Notes under the pieces: generated by a model
Databases searched by the model: none
What the model was told of the DNA's origin: nothing
Seen by the model: only the letters and a program-made list of their open reading frames with translations
Assembly: GCF_001298445.1 (NCBI RefSeq)
Contig: NZ_CP012036.1
Span: 1,987,263 to 2,051,262, forward strand
Source: Nostoc piscinale CENA21
Lineage (GTDB): Bacteria > Cyanobacteriota > Cyanobacteriia > Cyanobacteriales > Nostocaceae
Length of the DNA stretch: 64,000 bases
Reading direction: 5' to 3'
Part shown: one piece after another, positions 18,947-28,255 of the stretch
Layout of the letters: each line of letters starts with the position of its first letter
Numbering within the stretch: the stretch's first letter is position 1
Translations under genes and position numbers: made by a program

Positions 18947-19176
18947 AATATACAAATATAAGAATTCAGGAGTGATTCTAAATTCTGGCGAAATAGCCCA
19001 TATATTCTGTTTGATAAAATCTGAATTTGGTACGTCATTAACTACTTAAAATTAACTGAGTAGCGTTTTGGTAAGAAATAAGACTAACTGTACCCATGAA
19101 TAATAAGCATAAGCTAAAGCCAGAGGCAATCCATTTTCCTTCTAGCGACAATTTCATAAACAAATAAATTAATGAT

Positions 19177-19350
19177 TCAATTATATGTATTACGATCATG
19201 AGCATAAGATTTGCGATCGCTTGTGATAGGTGGAGTATCTACAGGAGTGGATATTTCTAAGGATGATTGTCTGACTGGAGTACGATAAACACCACGTACT
19301 CGTTCTTCATAGTCGTAATCGATTTTCTCCAAATCATTAAAATTTGGGAG
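19177..19350 (-). pseudogene. C-terminal fragment of a small hypothetical protein
   Basis: The minus strand encodes an open 55-residue stretch (NDLEKIDYDYEERVRGVYRTP ... SYAHDRNTYN, stop at 19177-19179) with clear coding character. There is no start codon; it is cut at about 19350, exactly where the plus-strand M48 remnant begins. The junction looks like a deletion or rearrangement breakpoint. Confidence 0.45.
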
Positions 19351-19816
19351 ATTTTCAACCTGCTCCTACTGGATTATTAAAAGCCGCAGATAACGAAGCT
19401 CAATTAGCCAGTGTGATTGCTCACGAAATTGGACATATCCCCAGTTGTCAAGCAATAAATCAGATGCGAAAAACAGCAATCACGCGCGGTATTGCAACAG
19501 CAACAGGACTAGACAGTAGTACCGCAGTTCAGATTTGGATTTGGCCTTAAACCTTCCCCACAGCCGCCAAGATGAATTTGAAGCTGATCAAAAAGGAATA
19601 ATAACATTAGGACGTGCTGGTTATGCTCATTCTGCCATGATTGCATTTCTGCAAAAACTACTCAATCAGCCATCACTACCATCATTTTTGAGTACCCATC
19701 CTGCCACAAGCGATCGCATTGCTGTATTAAAACGTGAAATTAATTCTCAAACAGCTTATCGAAGCGGTGGCTTAAACAACGCTGCATATCAAGAAAAAAT
19801 CCAACCTTTAAGTTAG
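19344..19816 (+). pseudogene. M48-family zinc metallopeptidase, truncated and frameshifted
   Basis: The zinc motif HEIGH in SVIAHEIGHI and the downstream glutamate region DEFEADQKG are characteristic of M48 (HtpX/Oma1-like) peptidases. The N-terminal signal and first part are missing. The frame breaks near 19535 (QIWIWP then stop; the next frame resumes at DLALNLPHSRQDEFEAD), apparently through loss of several bases rather than a homopolymer change. The usual residues after HEIGHI (xSRHA) are altered to PSCQA. It appears non-functional. Confidence 0.7.
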
Positions 19817-19843
19817 TTATCCATCAATTGCTACAGATTTAAT

Positions 19844-20176
19844 AGGAAGAAACAACATAGCTCATTAACTTTTGCATTGAGCTTCACTTTAAGTATTTTT
19901 ACCTTCAGTTTTGCATCGGCTGAAGCACAAACAAATAATGCCCCAGTTACAGGTAGACTATCAAAATATACTCCGCTAAAAGCTCCTTTTTTGAGAATAG
20001 GATCGCGTGGACAAGCTGTCAGAGATGTACAAGCTGTTTTGCGCTCTTGGGGATTTTATAACGGAGTGATTGATGGTAGCTAGGGAAATAGAACAGCTAG
20101 AGCAGTAGTAGCATTTCAGCGATCGCAGAGATTAGTCGGTGACGGTCAAGCAGGAACGCTCACTTGGCAAGCATGA
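19844..20176 (+). pseudogene. Peptidoglycan-binding domain protein with in-frame TAG
   Basis: The frame carries a signal-peptide-like core (LTFALSFTLSIFTFSFASAEAQ) and then a PG_binding_1 repeat (LRIGSRGQAVRDVQAVLRSWGFYNG). TAG 20081-20083 interrupts it; the same frame continues (NRTARAVVAFQRSQRLVGDGQAGTLTW) to TGA 20174-20176, completing the domain. No good ATG is found at the 5' end. Such proteins normally sit in the cell envelope. One nonsense change plus a lost start imply a dead gene. Confidence 0.65.
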
Positions 20177-20413
20177 CGGAACAACAATAATGTCTTCCCT
20201 ATGCCAGGCCCCGTCTAACAGATAGTGAAACTTATTGGCTCTAGTAGAAGTTAATCATCATCAACATATCAGAAATTTGGGATCAAATTAGCTAAATTCC
20301 TAGCTAAAGATAGAGCCTATCTCTCTATTAAAGAGGATGCAGACAATTGTCGTATCCTCCACATTATTGTTAGAGAAAATTTTAGCTTTAATCCAGCCTA
20401 AAAAAATAAAAAT

Positions 20414-21265
20414 ATGGCATTACGTGATCCAGTTCCTGAAAAAATAAAACAACCAATTAGACAAGTAGCTTCTCATCTTTGGGTTGAGCGATTAGCCAGA
20501 TTAGGCTATGCAGCCAAAGGTCTAGTTTATTTTATCGTCGGCTTTTTAGCAGCACAGGCAGCATTTGGTTTTGGTGGGAAAACTACAGATACGAATGGTG
20601 CGCTAGAAACAATTGTCACCCAGCCTTTTGGTAAATTTCTCTTGAGTATCGTTACCTTGGGACTGATTGGTTATGCACTTTGGCGTTTTGTGCAAACTAT
20701 TCTCGCTCCCGAACATTCTGGTCAAAAAATGAATAGTAAAAGAATTGCTAAACGTCTTGGCTATGCTTTTAGTGCGATCGCTTACGTCAGTTTAGCTGTA
20801 ACATCTATCAAACTAATTATTGGTTCTAGTAGTAACAATAGCGATTCTGTCGAAGATTGGACAATATATTTGCTTAATCAACCTTTTGGCAGATGGTTAG
20901 TATTACTTGTCGGTTTCACAGTAATTGCTGTTGGTATCTCTTTTCTTTATCAAGCATACAAAGGCAAATTCCGCCGCAATTTTAAACTTCATCAAATGAG
21001 CAGGACTGAGCAAATTTGGGCAATGCGTTTGGGTAAATTTGGGATTGCCGCTCGCGGTATTGTTTTTGATATCATTGGTATTTTTATAATGGTGGCAGCC
21101 ATTCAATTGGATGGCACTCAAGCTAGAGGATTAGGTGGTGCATTGACATCCTTAGCACAGCAACCATTTGGCCCTTGGATTTTAGGTATAGTGGCTTTAG
21201 GTTTGATTGCTTATGGTATCTATTCCGTCATTGAGGCTCGCTATCGCCATATTACTAATTTATAA
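20414..21265 (+). CDS. DUF1206 membrane protein
   Basis: 283 residues with six predicted membrane segments arranged as three two-helix repeats. Each repeat starts with a RLGYAAKGLVYFIVG-like or KFGIAARGIVFDIIG-like motif and ends in QPFGxxLL. This is the DUF1206 pattern, of unknown biochemical function and usually annotated as a stress- or envelope-related membrane protein. It stands alone and converges with the epimerase gene across a strong hairpin. Confidence 0.85.
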   Translation: MALRDPVPEKIKQPIRQVASHLWVERLARLGYAAKGLVYFIVGFLAAQAAFGFGGKTTDTNGALETIVTQPFGKFLLSIVTLGLIGYALWRFVQTILAPEHSGQKMNSKRIAKRLGYAFSAIAYVSLAVTSIKLIIGSSSNNSDSVEDWTIYLLNQPFGRWLVLLVGFTVIAVGISFLYQAYKGKFRRNFKLHQMSRTEQIWAMRLGKFGIAARGIVFDIIGIFIMVAAIQLDGTQARGLGGALTSLAQQPFGPWILGIVALGLIAYGIYSVIEARYRHITNL

Positions 21266-21343
21266 ATTAGTAAAAAAAAGAAGCTATATTCATAGGACTA
21301 ACTCCAAAGGCAAAAAATCAAGGGTTTAAGCAAGGGTATAAGG

Positions 21344-21387
21344 GCAAAATAAAGTCAAAAATTCTCTAGTTTTTGGCTTTATTTTGC
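21344..21387. terminator. Bidirectional terminator hairpin
   Basis: An 18-bp stem (gcaaaataaagtcaaaaa / tttttggctttattttgc, one mismatch or wobble) with an 8-base loop lies between the convergent DUF1206 gene and the end of the polysaccharide locus. It probably ends the long minus-strand transcript. Confidence 0.75.
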
Positions 21388-21521
21388 TGCTAACAGAAGG
21401 ATGAATTGAAAAATTAGCAAAATAAGTAGCGCGAGTATCATCTATATCAGGTATGTAATTTGAGTAATAACTAGAGAGTTTAGACATAGCAATTACAGTT
21501 TTTGTGAATCAGTTTTGGAAG

Positions 21522-22490
21522 TCAGTAAGCTGGGCAGAAAATAGGATATAACGTTGTATTATCTTGGTCAATTAAAGCCTGTAAACCTGATTTTAGCGAC
21601 CAGTGAGGCGTAAAGCCTAACATTGAAAATGCATTTGAGATATCAGCATGTGAATGCTGAATATCTCCTAAACGGGCAGGCATAAAATTCGTTACTGATA
21701 AGTGCTGAGGAAAACAAGTTTTGAGAATATCAACTAACTCAATCAGAGATATATTTTTTCCATTACCTAAATTACAAATTAAAGAAGAACCTGGTTTTAG
21801 AGGAATAGTTAAAGCTTTAGCAAATCCATTTGCTACATCTTTAACATATATAAAATCTCGTGTTTGAGTTCCATCTCCATAAATAGTTAAGGGTAAACCT
21901 TGCTGCATAGCATTTACAAAAATGGAAATTACACCAGAGTATTGAGAATTAGGTTGTTGTCTAGGGCCGAATACATTAAAAAGGCGTAATCCTACAAATG
22001 AAAACCCTAATTGTTTGGCAAATAATTTGGCATATTGTTCGCACACCAGTTTTTGTAAGCCATAGGGAGAAATGGGATAAGTTAGTTGATTTTCTGAAAT
22101 TGGTAGTTGCGTTGGATTTCCATATACAGCTGCTGAACTGGCAAAAACTAGTCTGGGAATGTTTAAAGCTTGGCAAAGTTGAATTACAGTGATGGTTGCA
22201 GAAAGATTATTGTGATGAGCCTTGAGTGGTTGCAGCCAAGATTGCGTTACCGATGGGGTAGCGGCTAAATGGGCTAGTCCATCAATCGGCTCGGTAAAAT
22301 CATTGGGTTGGCATTTTGATATATCTTTTATCAGTACTTTGATTTGAGGATGTTTAGGTAAGTTTTGCAAATTGCCTGTCAATAGGTTATCAACAACTGT
22401 GACATCATGACCATCGGACAAAAGCTGTTCTGTTAGATGGGAGCCGATAAAGCCAGCTCCACCAGTGACAATAAAATGCATAATTTTCAA
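21522..22490 (-). CDS. NAD-dependent epimerase/dehydratase (extended SDR, UDP-glucose 4-epimerase-like)
   Basis: 322 residues. A Rossmann glycine motif (GGAGFIGSHL) lies at the N-terminus, DNLLTG follows for NAD binding, and the catalytic serine lies in ASSAAVYG with Y-x3-K in YGLQK. RLFNVFGPRQ and DFIYVKDVA are typical of sugar-nucleotide 4-epimerases and 4,6-dehydratases. It likely supplies an activated sugar for the polysaccharide encoded upstream. It is the last gene of the minus-strand locus. GalE, UDP-glucuronate epimerase or a dehydratase cannot be separated from sequence alone. Confidence 0.88.
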   Translation of the reverse strand: MKIMHFIVTGGAGFIGSHLTEQLLSDGHDVTVVDNLLTGNLQNLPKHPQIKVLIKDISKCQPNDFTEPIDGLAHLAATPSVTQSWLQPLKAHHNNLSATITVIQLCQALNIPRLVFASSAAVYGNPTQLPISENQLTYPISPYGLQKLVCEQYAKLFAKQLGFSFVGLRLFNVFGPRQQPNSQYSGVISIFVNAMQQGLPLTIYGDGTQTRDFIYVKDVANGFAKALTIPLKPGSSLICNLGNGKNISLIELVDILKTCFPQHLSVTNFMPARLGDIQHSHADISNAFSMLGFTPHWSLKSGLQALIDQDNTTLYPIFCPAY

Positions 22491-22601
22491 GTCAGGTTAA
22501 AAACAAATATTTTTATCAAGATTGGAGATAAACTTAAGTCCATCTCTGCATTATCCTTGTTTTCTATGAGCGCAAGCAGAGCTTATTGTTCGAGACCGTA
22601 C

Positions 22602-23551
22602 TTAGTGGCGAATGAAAAGGGGCAAAATTTTTCGCTCTATACGATATAGTTTAGATTTAATTCGTTGAAAGGGGTATAAAAGGAAATACAGTCTCGGATG
22701 ATGATATGGCCACAAACCCTTCTGTAGAGCCTGCCAAACTTCAGCATTTTTGACATTTTCTTGAGATAAATACTCCGCTACCCAGTTTAAGAATGCTAGG
22801 TGTGAGGGATTTGTCTTAACAGGATGGTATTGTCTTATTGTTTTAGCAATAGAACAACTAGAACCAGGATGTTGTCGATATCTATCCCAATAGTTAGTCT
22901 CTACAAATACAGATGCTTTGAGATAAACCTTAGCAAAAAAGGCTTGATCTTCATACATACCTCGAAAGCGTTCTTCAAATCCCCCAATCTCTTGAAATAA
23001 TTCACGTTGGATCAATACGCTACAAGTAGCAGGTGTATTAACTTTTTTTTTTGCAACAAAAGTACTAGCAGTTTTGGTGGATGGAACAAACCATTGCTCG
23101 GAATACCAAGTTCTCGAATGCGATCGCGTTTACTATCTTTAGGATTCCCCGTCCAACTGTACCAAAACTGAGTTGAGCCAAAAACTACTTTTGCTTGAGG
23201 GTTAGATTCCATTATTGCTAGTTGCTGTTCTAGTTTCTGCGGTAACCAAACATCATCAGCATCTAAGAAAGCTATATATTCACCTTTAGCATTGCGGATG
23301 CCAAGATTGCGCGTCGCACTCATACCGCGATTTTGATGGTGTTCATGTTGTAGATAGCGTACTTTTTCTAGGTATTTTTCGGCATATTGCAAGGCGATCA
23401 CAGAGCTACCATCAGTAGAACCATCATCTACTAGCAACAGTTCCCAGTTGTCATAAGTTTGAGCAAATACGCTTTCTATCGCTTCTATAAAGAATTTCTC
23501 GCCTGCATTGAAGAATATGACAATACAGGAAACTAAAGGCTTTTTATTCAT
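22602..23551 (-). CDS. GT2-family glycosyltransferase (copy B), one homopolymer frameshift
   Basis: N-terminal GT-A fold: PLVSCIVIFFNAGEKFFIEAIESVF, VDDGSTDGS and the nucleotide/metal-binding LDADD. The C-terminal half (GGFEERFRGMYEDQAFF) completes the domain but is in another frame. The break lies in the T10 run 23043-23052 and needs +1 or -2 bases, giving about 315-316 residues. It is a close paralogue of the neighbouring gene at 23565-24540, which reads through the equivalent region (PPILFLLLLQMKIS), so the two should be tandem duplicates. It probably adds one sugar to the exported glycan; donor and acceptor are unknown. Confidence 0.85.
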
Positions 23552-23564
23552 TAAAGAAAGTTCC

Positions 23565-24540
23565 TCATATTCTCAATTTTTCTGTTTTGACAAGCAATTT
23601 CTGCAATGCTATGCGATTTACTCTCCATTTAATACGCTTTATAATCTGCTGAGGACGGTTTAATAAAGAGCTTAGGATTGGATGACGAGATAACCATAGC
23701 TCTTTTTGAAGTACCTCCCAAGCCTCTGTGTACTTGAACCCTTTTATGGATAGATATTGCTCTAACCAGTTCAAAAAAACTGGACGTTGTATGTGCCAAT
23801 ACTCTTTTTTAGTCTTTTGGGCGATTACGCAGCAACTCTTAGGATGTTGTCGATACTTATACCAGCACTGGCTGGCTACGAATACAGGAAATTGTAGACA
23901 AACCTTTGTACAAAAGACTTGATCTTCATACAGACCTCGGAATGAATCTTCAAAACCACCAACTTTTTCTATTACTTGTCGCCGCACTAGCATTCCCGCT
24001 ATGCTAATTTTCATTTGTAATAACAGCAAAAATAGAATTGGTGGCTCGATTAGGGTATTAGTCTCCATACCCAGCTTTTTCAGTTCTTCATATTCACGTT
24101 GTTCCAGATAATTAAGTTTTTGATCTTCAGAATTTCCCGTCCAATCAAACCATATCTGAATTGGCCCATAAACCATACCAGCATCGGGGTGAGAATTTAA
24201 AATAGCGGCTTGTTCTTCTAAAGTATTTGGTATCCAGATATCATCGGCATCTAAAAAGGTAATATATTCACCTTTGGCGTGGCGAATACCTAAATTGCGA
24301 GTTGCACTCATACCGCGATTATGATGTCCTTCATGTTCCAAATAATGGACTTTTTCTGGATATTTTTGTGTATAGCGTAGAGCTATCTCCGTACTACCAT
24401 CAGTAGAGCCATCATCGACCAGTAATAGTTCCCAATTCTTGTAAGTCTGGTCAAATACGCTTTGTATCGCTTCTATAAAAAAACTGCTCACCAGCATTAA
24501 AAAAGATGATGATGCAAGAGATTAGGGGTTTGCTAGTCAT
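23565..24540 (-). CDS. GT2-family glycosyltransferase (copy A), one homopolymer frameshift
   Basis: Starts at ATG 24540 (MTSKPLISCIIIFFNAGEQ). The frame is broken in the A7 run 24477-24483; removing one base continues into FIEAIQSVFDQTYKNWELLLVDDGSTDG, giving 324 residues. Motifs: VDDGSTDGS, LDADDIW and an ED-containing acceptor loop (GGFEDSFRGLYEDQVF). It is nearly parallel in sequence to the next gene downstream and lies 3 bases after the polysaccharide deacetylase stop, so it is in the same operon. Sugar specificity cannot be told. Confidence 0.87.
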
Positions 24541-24542
24541 TA

Positions 24543-25598
24543 CTAAAAACACCTTGATAACCAACGGGCAAATGTTTCTCCATCCCAATCTTCAACTACA
24601 AATCGGGGTAATAAAAAACGGTTACTATGTTGACTAATTTTGTTATTGTGTTGTTGAAGTTTATCAAGAACACTAGCGCAAGCACAGTTAAATCCAGCTT
24701 CTTGAGCTAGAGAAATGGTCTCTTTTGTATAACTACCATTGGGATAGGAAAAACTCGTGATTGGATGTCTGAGAACTTTCTCCAGATAGGCTTTACTTTG
24801 TTGAATTTCATCTCTTTGTGAAGCTATTGGAAGTTGAGAAAGAAACGGGTGTGTTACGGTGTGAGTACCAATTTCAATCAATCCCCCTGACTCTAATGCA
24901 AGCATCTCTTCGTTGCAAAGGGAGCGATGGGTTGAGCGAACTACTGGTTGAGCATTTGTCCAGCTACCTAGTTCATCTAAGAGTTGACTTCGCTCATAGG
25001 CAGACAAAAACTGCAACAATTGATACACTGAGCGATATAGCGCATGACGAGGCGTAGGGTCTTCTTCTCTTTCCATTTTCCAATGGCGATCGCGCTGACG
25101 ATCAGCTTCACTATAATATGTTGCTTCGCCTAATTCCCATCGATAGGTTCTGCCATTAATATTTAACTGGAGTAAGTCGGGTAAGATACCAGGTTGTAAT
25201 AACAGTTGCTCTAGTTCATCCCACCAAAATTCTCGCTTTTGGTCAATACCTCCAGTGGTAACAAAAACTGTTGCTGGGATATCGTACTTTTCTAATAAAG
25301 GTTTGGCATTGTAGAAGTTATCTGCGTAACCATCATCAAATGTAACTACAATTGACCGATGTATGGATTGGCGATCGCTCAGTCTTTTTGTCAATTGTTG
25401 TAAATGCAGAGGATGACCATATTTTCGTAAAACTTCTAAGTGTTCAGCGAAGTGTTTTGGTGTGACACATAATGACCAAGGGTCTGAATCTACTTCAGCT
25501 ACACGGTGATACATTAAGATGATCGCACCAGGGAAAATTGTATTCTTAATCTGCCGAACGGTGTGTCGTACTTTATTACTAAGTTTGCCTATGATCAT
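24543..25598 (-). CDS. Polysaccharide deacetylase (NodB/CE4 family)
   Basis: 351 residues with the CE4 motifs: TFDDGYADNF (catalytic aspartates) near 85-95, the HxxxH zinc pair in GTHTVTHP at about 243-250, and FSYPNGSY near 287. No signal peptide is evident, so action on a lipid-linked intermediate in the cytoplasm is possible. The presence of the enzyme within the glycan locus implies that N-acetyl groups are trimmed from the polymer or a precursor. Three bases separate it from the downstream GT2 gene. Confidence 0.88.
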   Translation of the reverse strand: MIIGKLSNKVRHTVRQIKNTIFPGAIILMYHRVAEVDSDPWSLCVTPKHFAEHLEVLRKYGHPLHLQQLTKRLSDRQSIHRSIVVTFDDGYADNFYNAKPLLEKYDIPATVFVTTGGIDQKREFWWDELEQLLLQPGILPDLLQLNINGRTYRWELGEATYYSEADRQRDRHWKMEREEDPTPRHALYRSVYQLLQFLSAYERSQLLDELGSWTNAQPVVRSTHRSLCNEEMLALESGGLIEIGTHTVTHPFLSQLPIASQRDEIQQSKAYLEKVLRHPITSFSYPNGSYTKETISLAQEAGFNCACASVLDKLQQHNNKISQHSNRFLLPRFVVEDWDGETFARWLSRCF

Positions 25599-25648
25599 GG
25601 TTTTGTTTCTTTCACACCTCTAAAACCACCTGTTGGTGTAGCATTAGA

Positions 25649-26644
25649 TTAACGTTCAGGAAGCTTAAAAAGAAAATACATCTCTGCACCTTTAGGATCT
25701 TTGCGTCTTTGATGCCACTCATTATCTGCTAAAAATTTTAGGATGAGGCTTGTCAGCCATGAAATCACTGTTAAAGGTTTTAAGATATTGATTACAACGT
25801 AGTCTTTCCAAGACTTTCCCGGTTTTTGCTGTTGCTTGTCAATAATGGCTGTTGGAGTACGGAGTATCGCAATCGTTTGGAGATGCTTCCTTAAAACCTG
25901 TAATTTATTCCGCGCTGCATCATTGGCGGCTTGAGTCGGATCGGTTAAGTAGCGAACGTAGTGATACCCCTCACCTGTAATTCCTTCAATTGCTTCGTAG
26001 TAATGCCAGGCATAATACTCTAGGCATATATCAAAACCATATTTGGCAGCAAGCACTCGCATTTGCTGAGTATCAAGTTTCCTCAGATGTCCTTTGTCTT
26101 CATAAAAAAAAGTATTTTGAGGGTGCTGTCTCAGACCATCTTTTCTCAAGCTACAAATATGATGCTCAAAACTACCTTCATTTCCACATGGACATATATG
26201 GAGCATCTTAGTTCCCGGTTTGCTTAATTGTAACAATTTTATCCAGGTCTCATCAATGTTTAATACATGTTCAAGAACGTGATGACTGAAAATGAAGTCA
26301 AATTTAAAGGAATTTAAAGTACAGTTGTCAACTGTGAAAAAATCACAATTTAAATTCTTCGCTTTAGCCTTTTCTAATGCAACAGGACTTAAATCCGTAC
26401 CGCATACTTGCCATCTTGGTAAAGCCTGCTTGATAACAGAAGTAAAAACACCTGTTCCACAACCAAAGTCGAGAGCTACTCCTTCTTCAGGAAGACCTAG
26501 TTCCAATAGCAGTTCATAGACACGTCTCTTTTTTCGGGTAGGCCATTCATCCATGTAATCGCCTTCATAGCGATTGTTATAAAACAGGGATGCGTTATTT
26601 ATATCGTTAAGCTTGAGGTGTTGCATTTCTGTAGTTAACTCCAT
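25649..26644 (-). CDS. Class I SAM-dependent methyltransferase
   Basis: 331 residues. Motif I (ALDFGCGTGVF) at about 58-68 binds SAM, and DFIFSHHVLEHV is the post-I/motif II region. The C-terminal third (NILKPLTVISWLTSLILKFL) is hydrophobic and may associate with the membrane. Lies 4 bases after the next methyltransferase gene in the same operon. A target sugar or lipid-linked intermediate is plausible but unproven. Confidence 0.83.
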   Translation of the reverse strand: MELTTEMQHLKLNDINNASLFYNNRYEGDYMDEWPTRKKRRVYELLLELGLPEEGVALDFGCGTGVFTSVIKQALPRWQVCGTDLSPVALEKAKAKNLNCDFFTVDNCTLNSFKFDFIFSHHVLEHVLNIDETWIKLLQLSKPGTKMLHICPCGNEGSFEHHICSLRKDGLRQHPQNTFFYEDKGHLRKLDTQQMRVLAAKYGFDICLEYYAWHYYEAIEGITGEGYHYVRYLTDPTQAANDAARNKLQVLRKHLQTIAILRTPTAIIDKQQQKPGKSWKDYVVINILKPLTVISWLTSLILKFLADNEWHQRRKDPKGAEMYFLFKLPER

Positions 26645-26648
26645 CGAC

Positions 26649-27377
26649 TTATTCCTTTACAGCTCTAGCTGTAATTAAAACCTGGTATTCAGGATCGTGA
26701 TAGTTTAACTTTGATTGCTCTATTTCTTCAGTTACAATCCCGTGCAGAAGAGCGATCGCACTCAACACATTTCCATAGGATGTAACTTCTATTTTGTCTG
26801 GTTCAAAAACTTCCTGAAATAGCTTTTGAATTGAGAGAGCGGTGAAACTCCAATATTGTCCCCAGCGTTCCATATCTTCGCTGCTAATTTGACTAATACC
26901 TGAAACAGTGACTAGTAAAACCCCTCGTGGTTTTAGAATCCGGTGGAGAGTTTTAATTGCAGCTGGGACATTGTAGATAAATTGCAGGGTTTGAGTGAGG
27001 ATAATGCAGTCGAAAGTATCGGATGACAGATGGTCAGCGTTGGTTAAATCTGCTACGATTGTCGCTTTTGGATTACCTGCTTCTACATGAAGCACATCGC
27101 TTTTAGTAATGCGATCGCCACCAAATTTTTCTGTGTATAAAGGTTCCTTAATCTCTAGTACATGTCCTTGAATCTCTTCAGCATAAAGAGCCAGAAAATT
27201 TTCAATATAGTAGCGGTCAATTGCTAAACCTCGACCTAAACCGAAGTCAGTTCTAATTGGCTTGAGTCGTCCTAAGCTACCAAAATTTATCCATCCCACT
27301 GGTGACCGACCATACCGGATATCTTGCAGCCAATGGTAGACAGGAGTTGGCAATTTCTTAACTAAGCTGGTATTCAT
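26649..27377 (-). CDS. Methyltransferase-like protein (paralogue 2)
   Basis: 242 residues. The core contains LEIKEPLYTEKFGGDRITKSDVLHV, ATIVADLTNADHL and a methyltransferase-11-like segment FDCIILTQTLQFIYN ... LKPRGVLLVTV. The glycine motif of classical methyltransferases is degenerate (VLEIKEP). It is a clear paralogue of the gene just upstream (27374-28162), and their ends overlap by four bases (ATGA). Both probably modify the glycan or handle the same substrate. Confidence 0.78.
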   Translation of the reverse strand: MNTSLVKKLPTPVYHWLQDIRYGRSPVGWINFGSLGRLKPIRTDFGLGRGLAIDRYYIENFLALYAEEIQGHVLEIKEPLYTEKFGGDRITKSDVLHVEAGNPKATIVADLTNADHLSSDTFDCIILTQTLQFIYNVPAAIKTLHRILKPRGVLLVTVSGISQISSEDMERWGQYWSFTALSIQKLFQEVFEPDKIEVTSYGNVLSAIALLHGIVTEEIEQSKLNYHDPEYQVLITARAVKE

Positions 27378-28162
27378 GCTGCCACCTCTGGTTTGACTGC
27401 CCTTACAGTAATTAAGAGTTGGTATTCATTATCTTGATAATCAAGTTCTTCCTGATGTAAGTCTTGTACTGCCAGTCCTTGCAAAAAGGCGATCGCCGCT
27501 AGAACATTTCCATGAGTTTCAAATTGCACATTGGTTTTAGGAAATTTCTCTTCAAATAACAACCTTGCTGATTGAGTTGTTAACGCCCAACACCAATCAT
27601 CACCCCAGTCGCATTTGACTACTTGGCTAATACCAGGAACCGTTACTAGTAAAATTCCACCTGGTTTTAAGATGCGGTAGAGGGTTATTAAAGCCGCACG
27701 CATATCGTAGAGAAGGTGCAATGTCTGCGTCAAAATCACACAGTCAAAAACCTCTGATGGAATATGATCTGCGTTAGTCAGATCGCCGATGATAGTTGCC
27801 TCTGGGTTCCCTTCTATTACATGTAGTACGTCACTTTGAGTAACGCGATCGCCACCAAATCTCCGGGTATACGATGCGTCGCCAATCTCTAATACTCGTC
27901 CTTGCACATCCTTAGCCTGACGCTCCAGAAAATTTTCTATATAGTAGCGATCGATGGGAAGACCCCGATTGTAACCAAAATCCCGACTTATAGGTTTTAA
28001 GCGTCTCAAGTTGCCAAAATTAACTTTCCCTATTCCTGGGCAATATTGATTTCGTTTAAATTGAGTTTGCAACAAATTATTAATAGATGATGGCAGAGTC
28101 CGCTTTGCTATTTGTTTTAAATGTTCTTTCTTCATTAGAAAAATTTCCAATAATTTATTCAC
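27374..28162 (-). CDS. Methyltransferase-like protein (paralogue 1)
   Basis: 262 residues. Shares with its downstream neighbour the run FGNLRRLKPISRDFGYNRGLPIDRYYIENFL, the motif-I-like RVLEIGDASY, and ILTQTLHLLYD ... LKPGGILLVTVPG. The basic N-terminus differs. The ATG at 28162 is the first; an internal ATG (MKKEHLKQIAKR) at 28135 is also plausible. Tandem duplication of this pair is evident. Acceptor unknown. Confidence 0.78.
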   Translation of the reverse strand: MNKLLEIFLMKKEHLKQIAKRTLPSSINNLLQTQFKRNQYCPGIGKVNFGNLRRLKPISRDFGYNRGLPIDRYYIENFLERQAKDVQGRVLEIGDASYTRRFGGDRVTQSDVLHVIEGNPEATIIGDLTNADHIPSEVFDCVILTQTLHLLYDMRAALITLYRILKPGGILLVTVPGISQVVKCDWGDDWCWALTTQSARLLFEEKFPKTNVQFETHGNVLAAIAFLQGLAVQDLHQEELDYQDNEYQLLITVRAVKPEVAA

Positions 28163-28255
28163 TAAAGTTTAATGAGCAATATATTGCAGAGTCATTTGTG
28201 TAGTGCTATTCTTTAGCCCATTGTTTACCAACAGAAATTTAAAGCTTGTAATTTA

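Larger units (their letters stand above)
18947..20413. other. Decayed region with three gene remnants
   Basis: Between the Clc and DUF1206 genes lie a minus-strand C-terminal fragment (19177-19350), a truncated M48 peptidase (19344-19816) and a peptidoglycan-binding protein with a nonsense codon (19844-20176). Remaining stretches (18947-19176 and 20177-20413) show nothing I can support. Confidence 0.6.
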
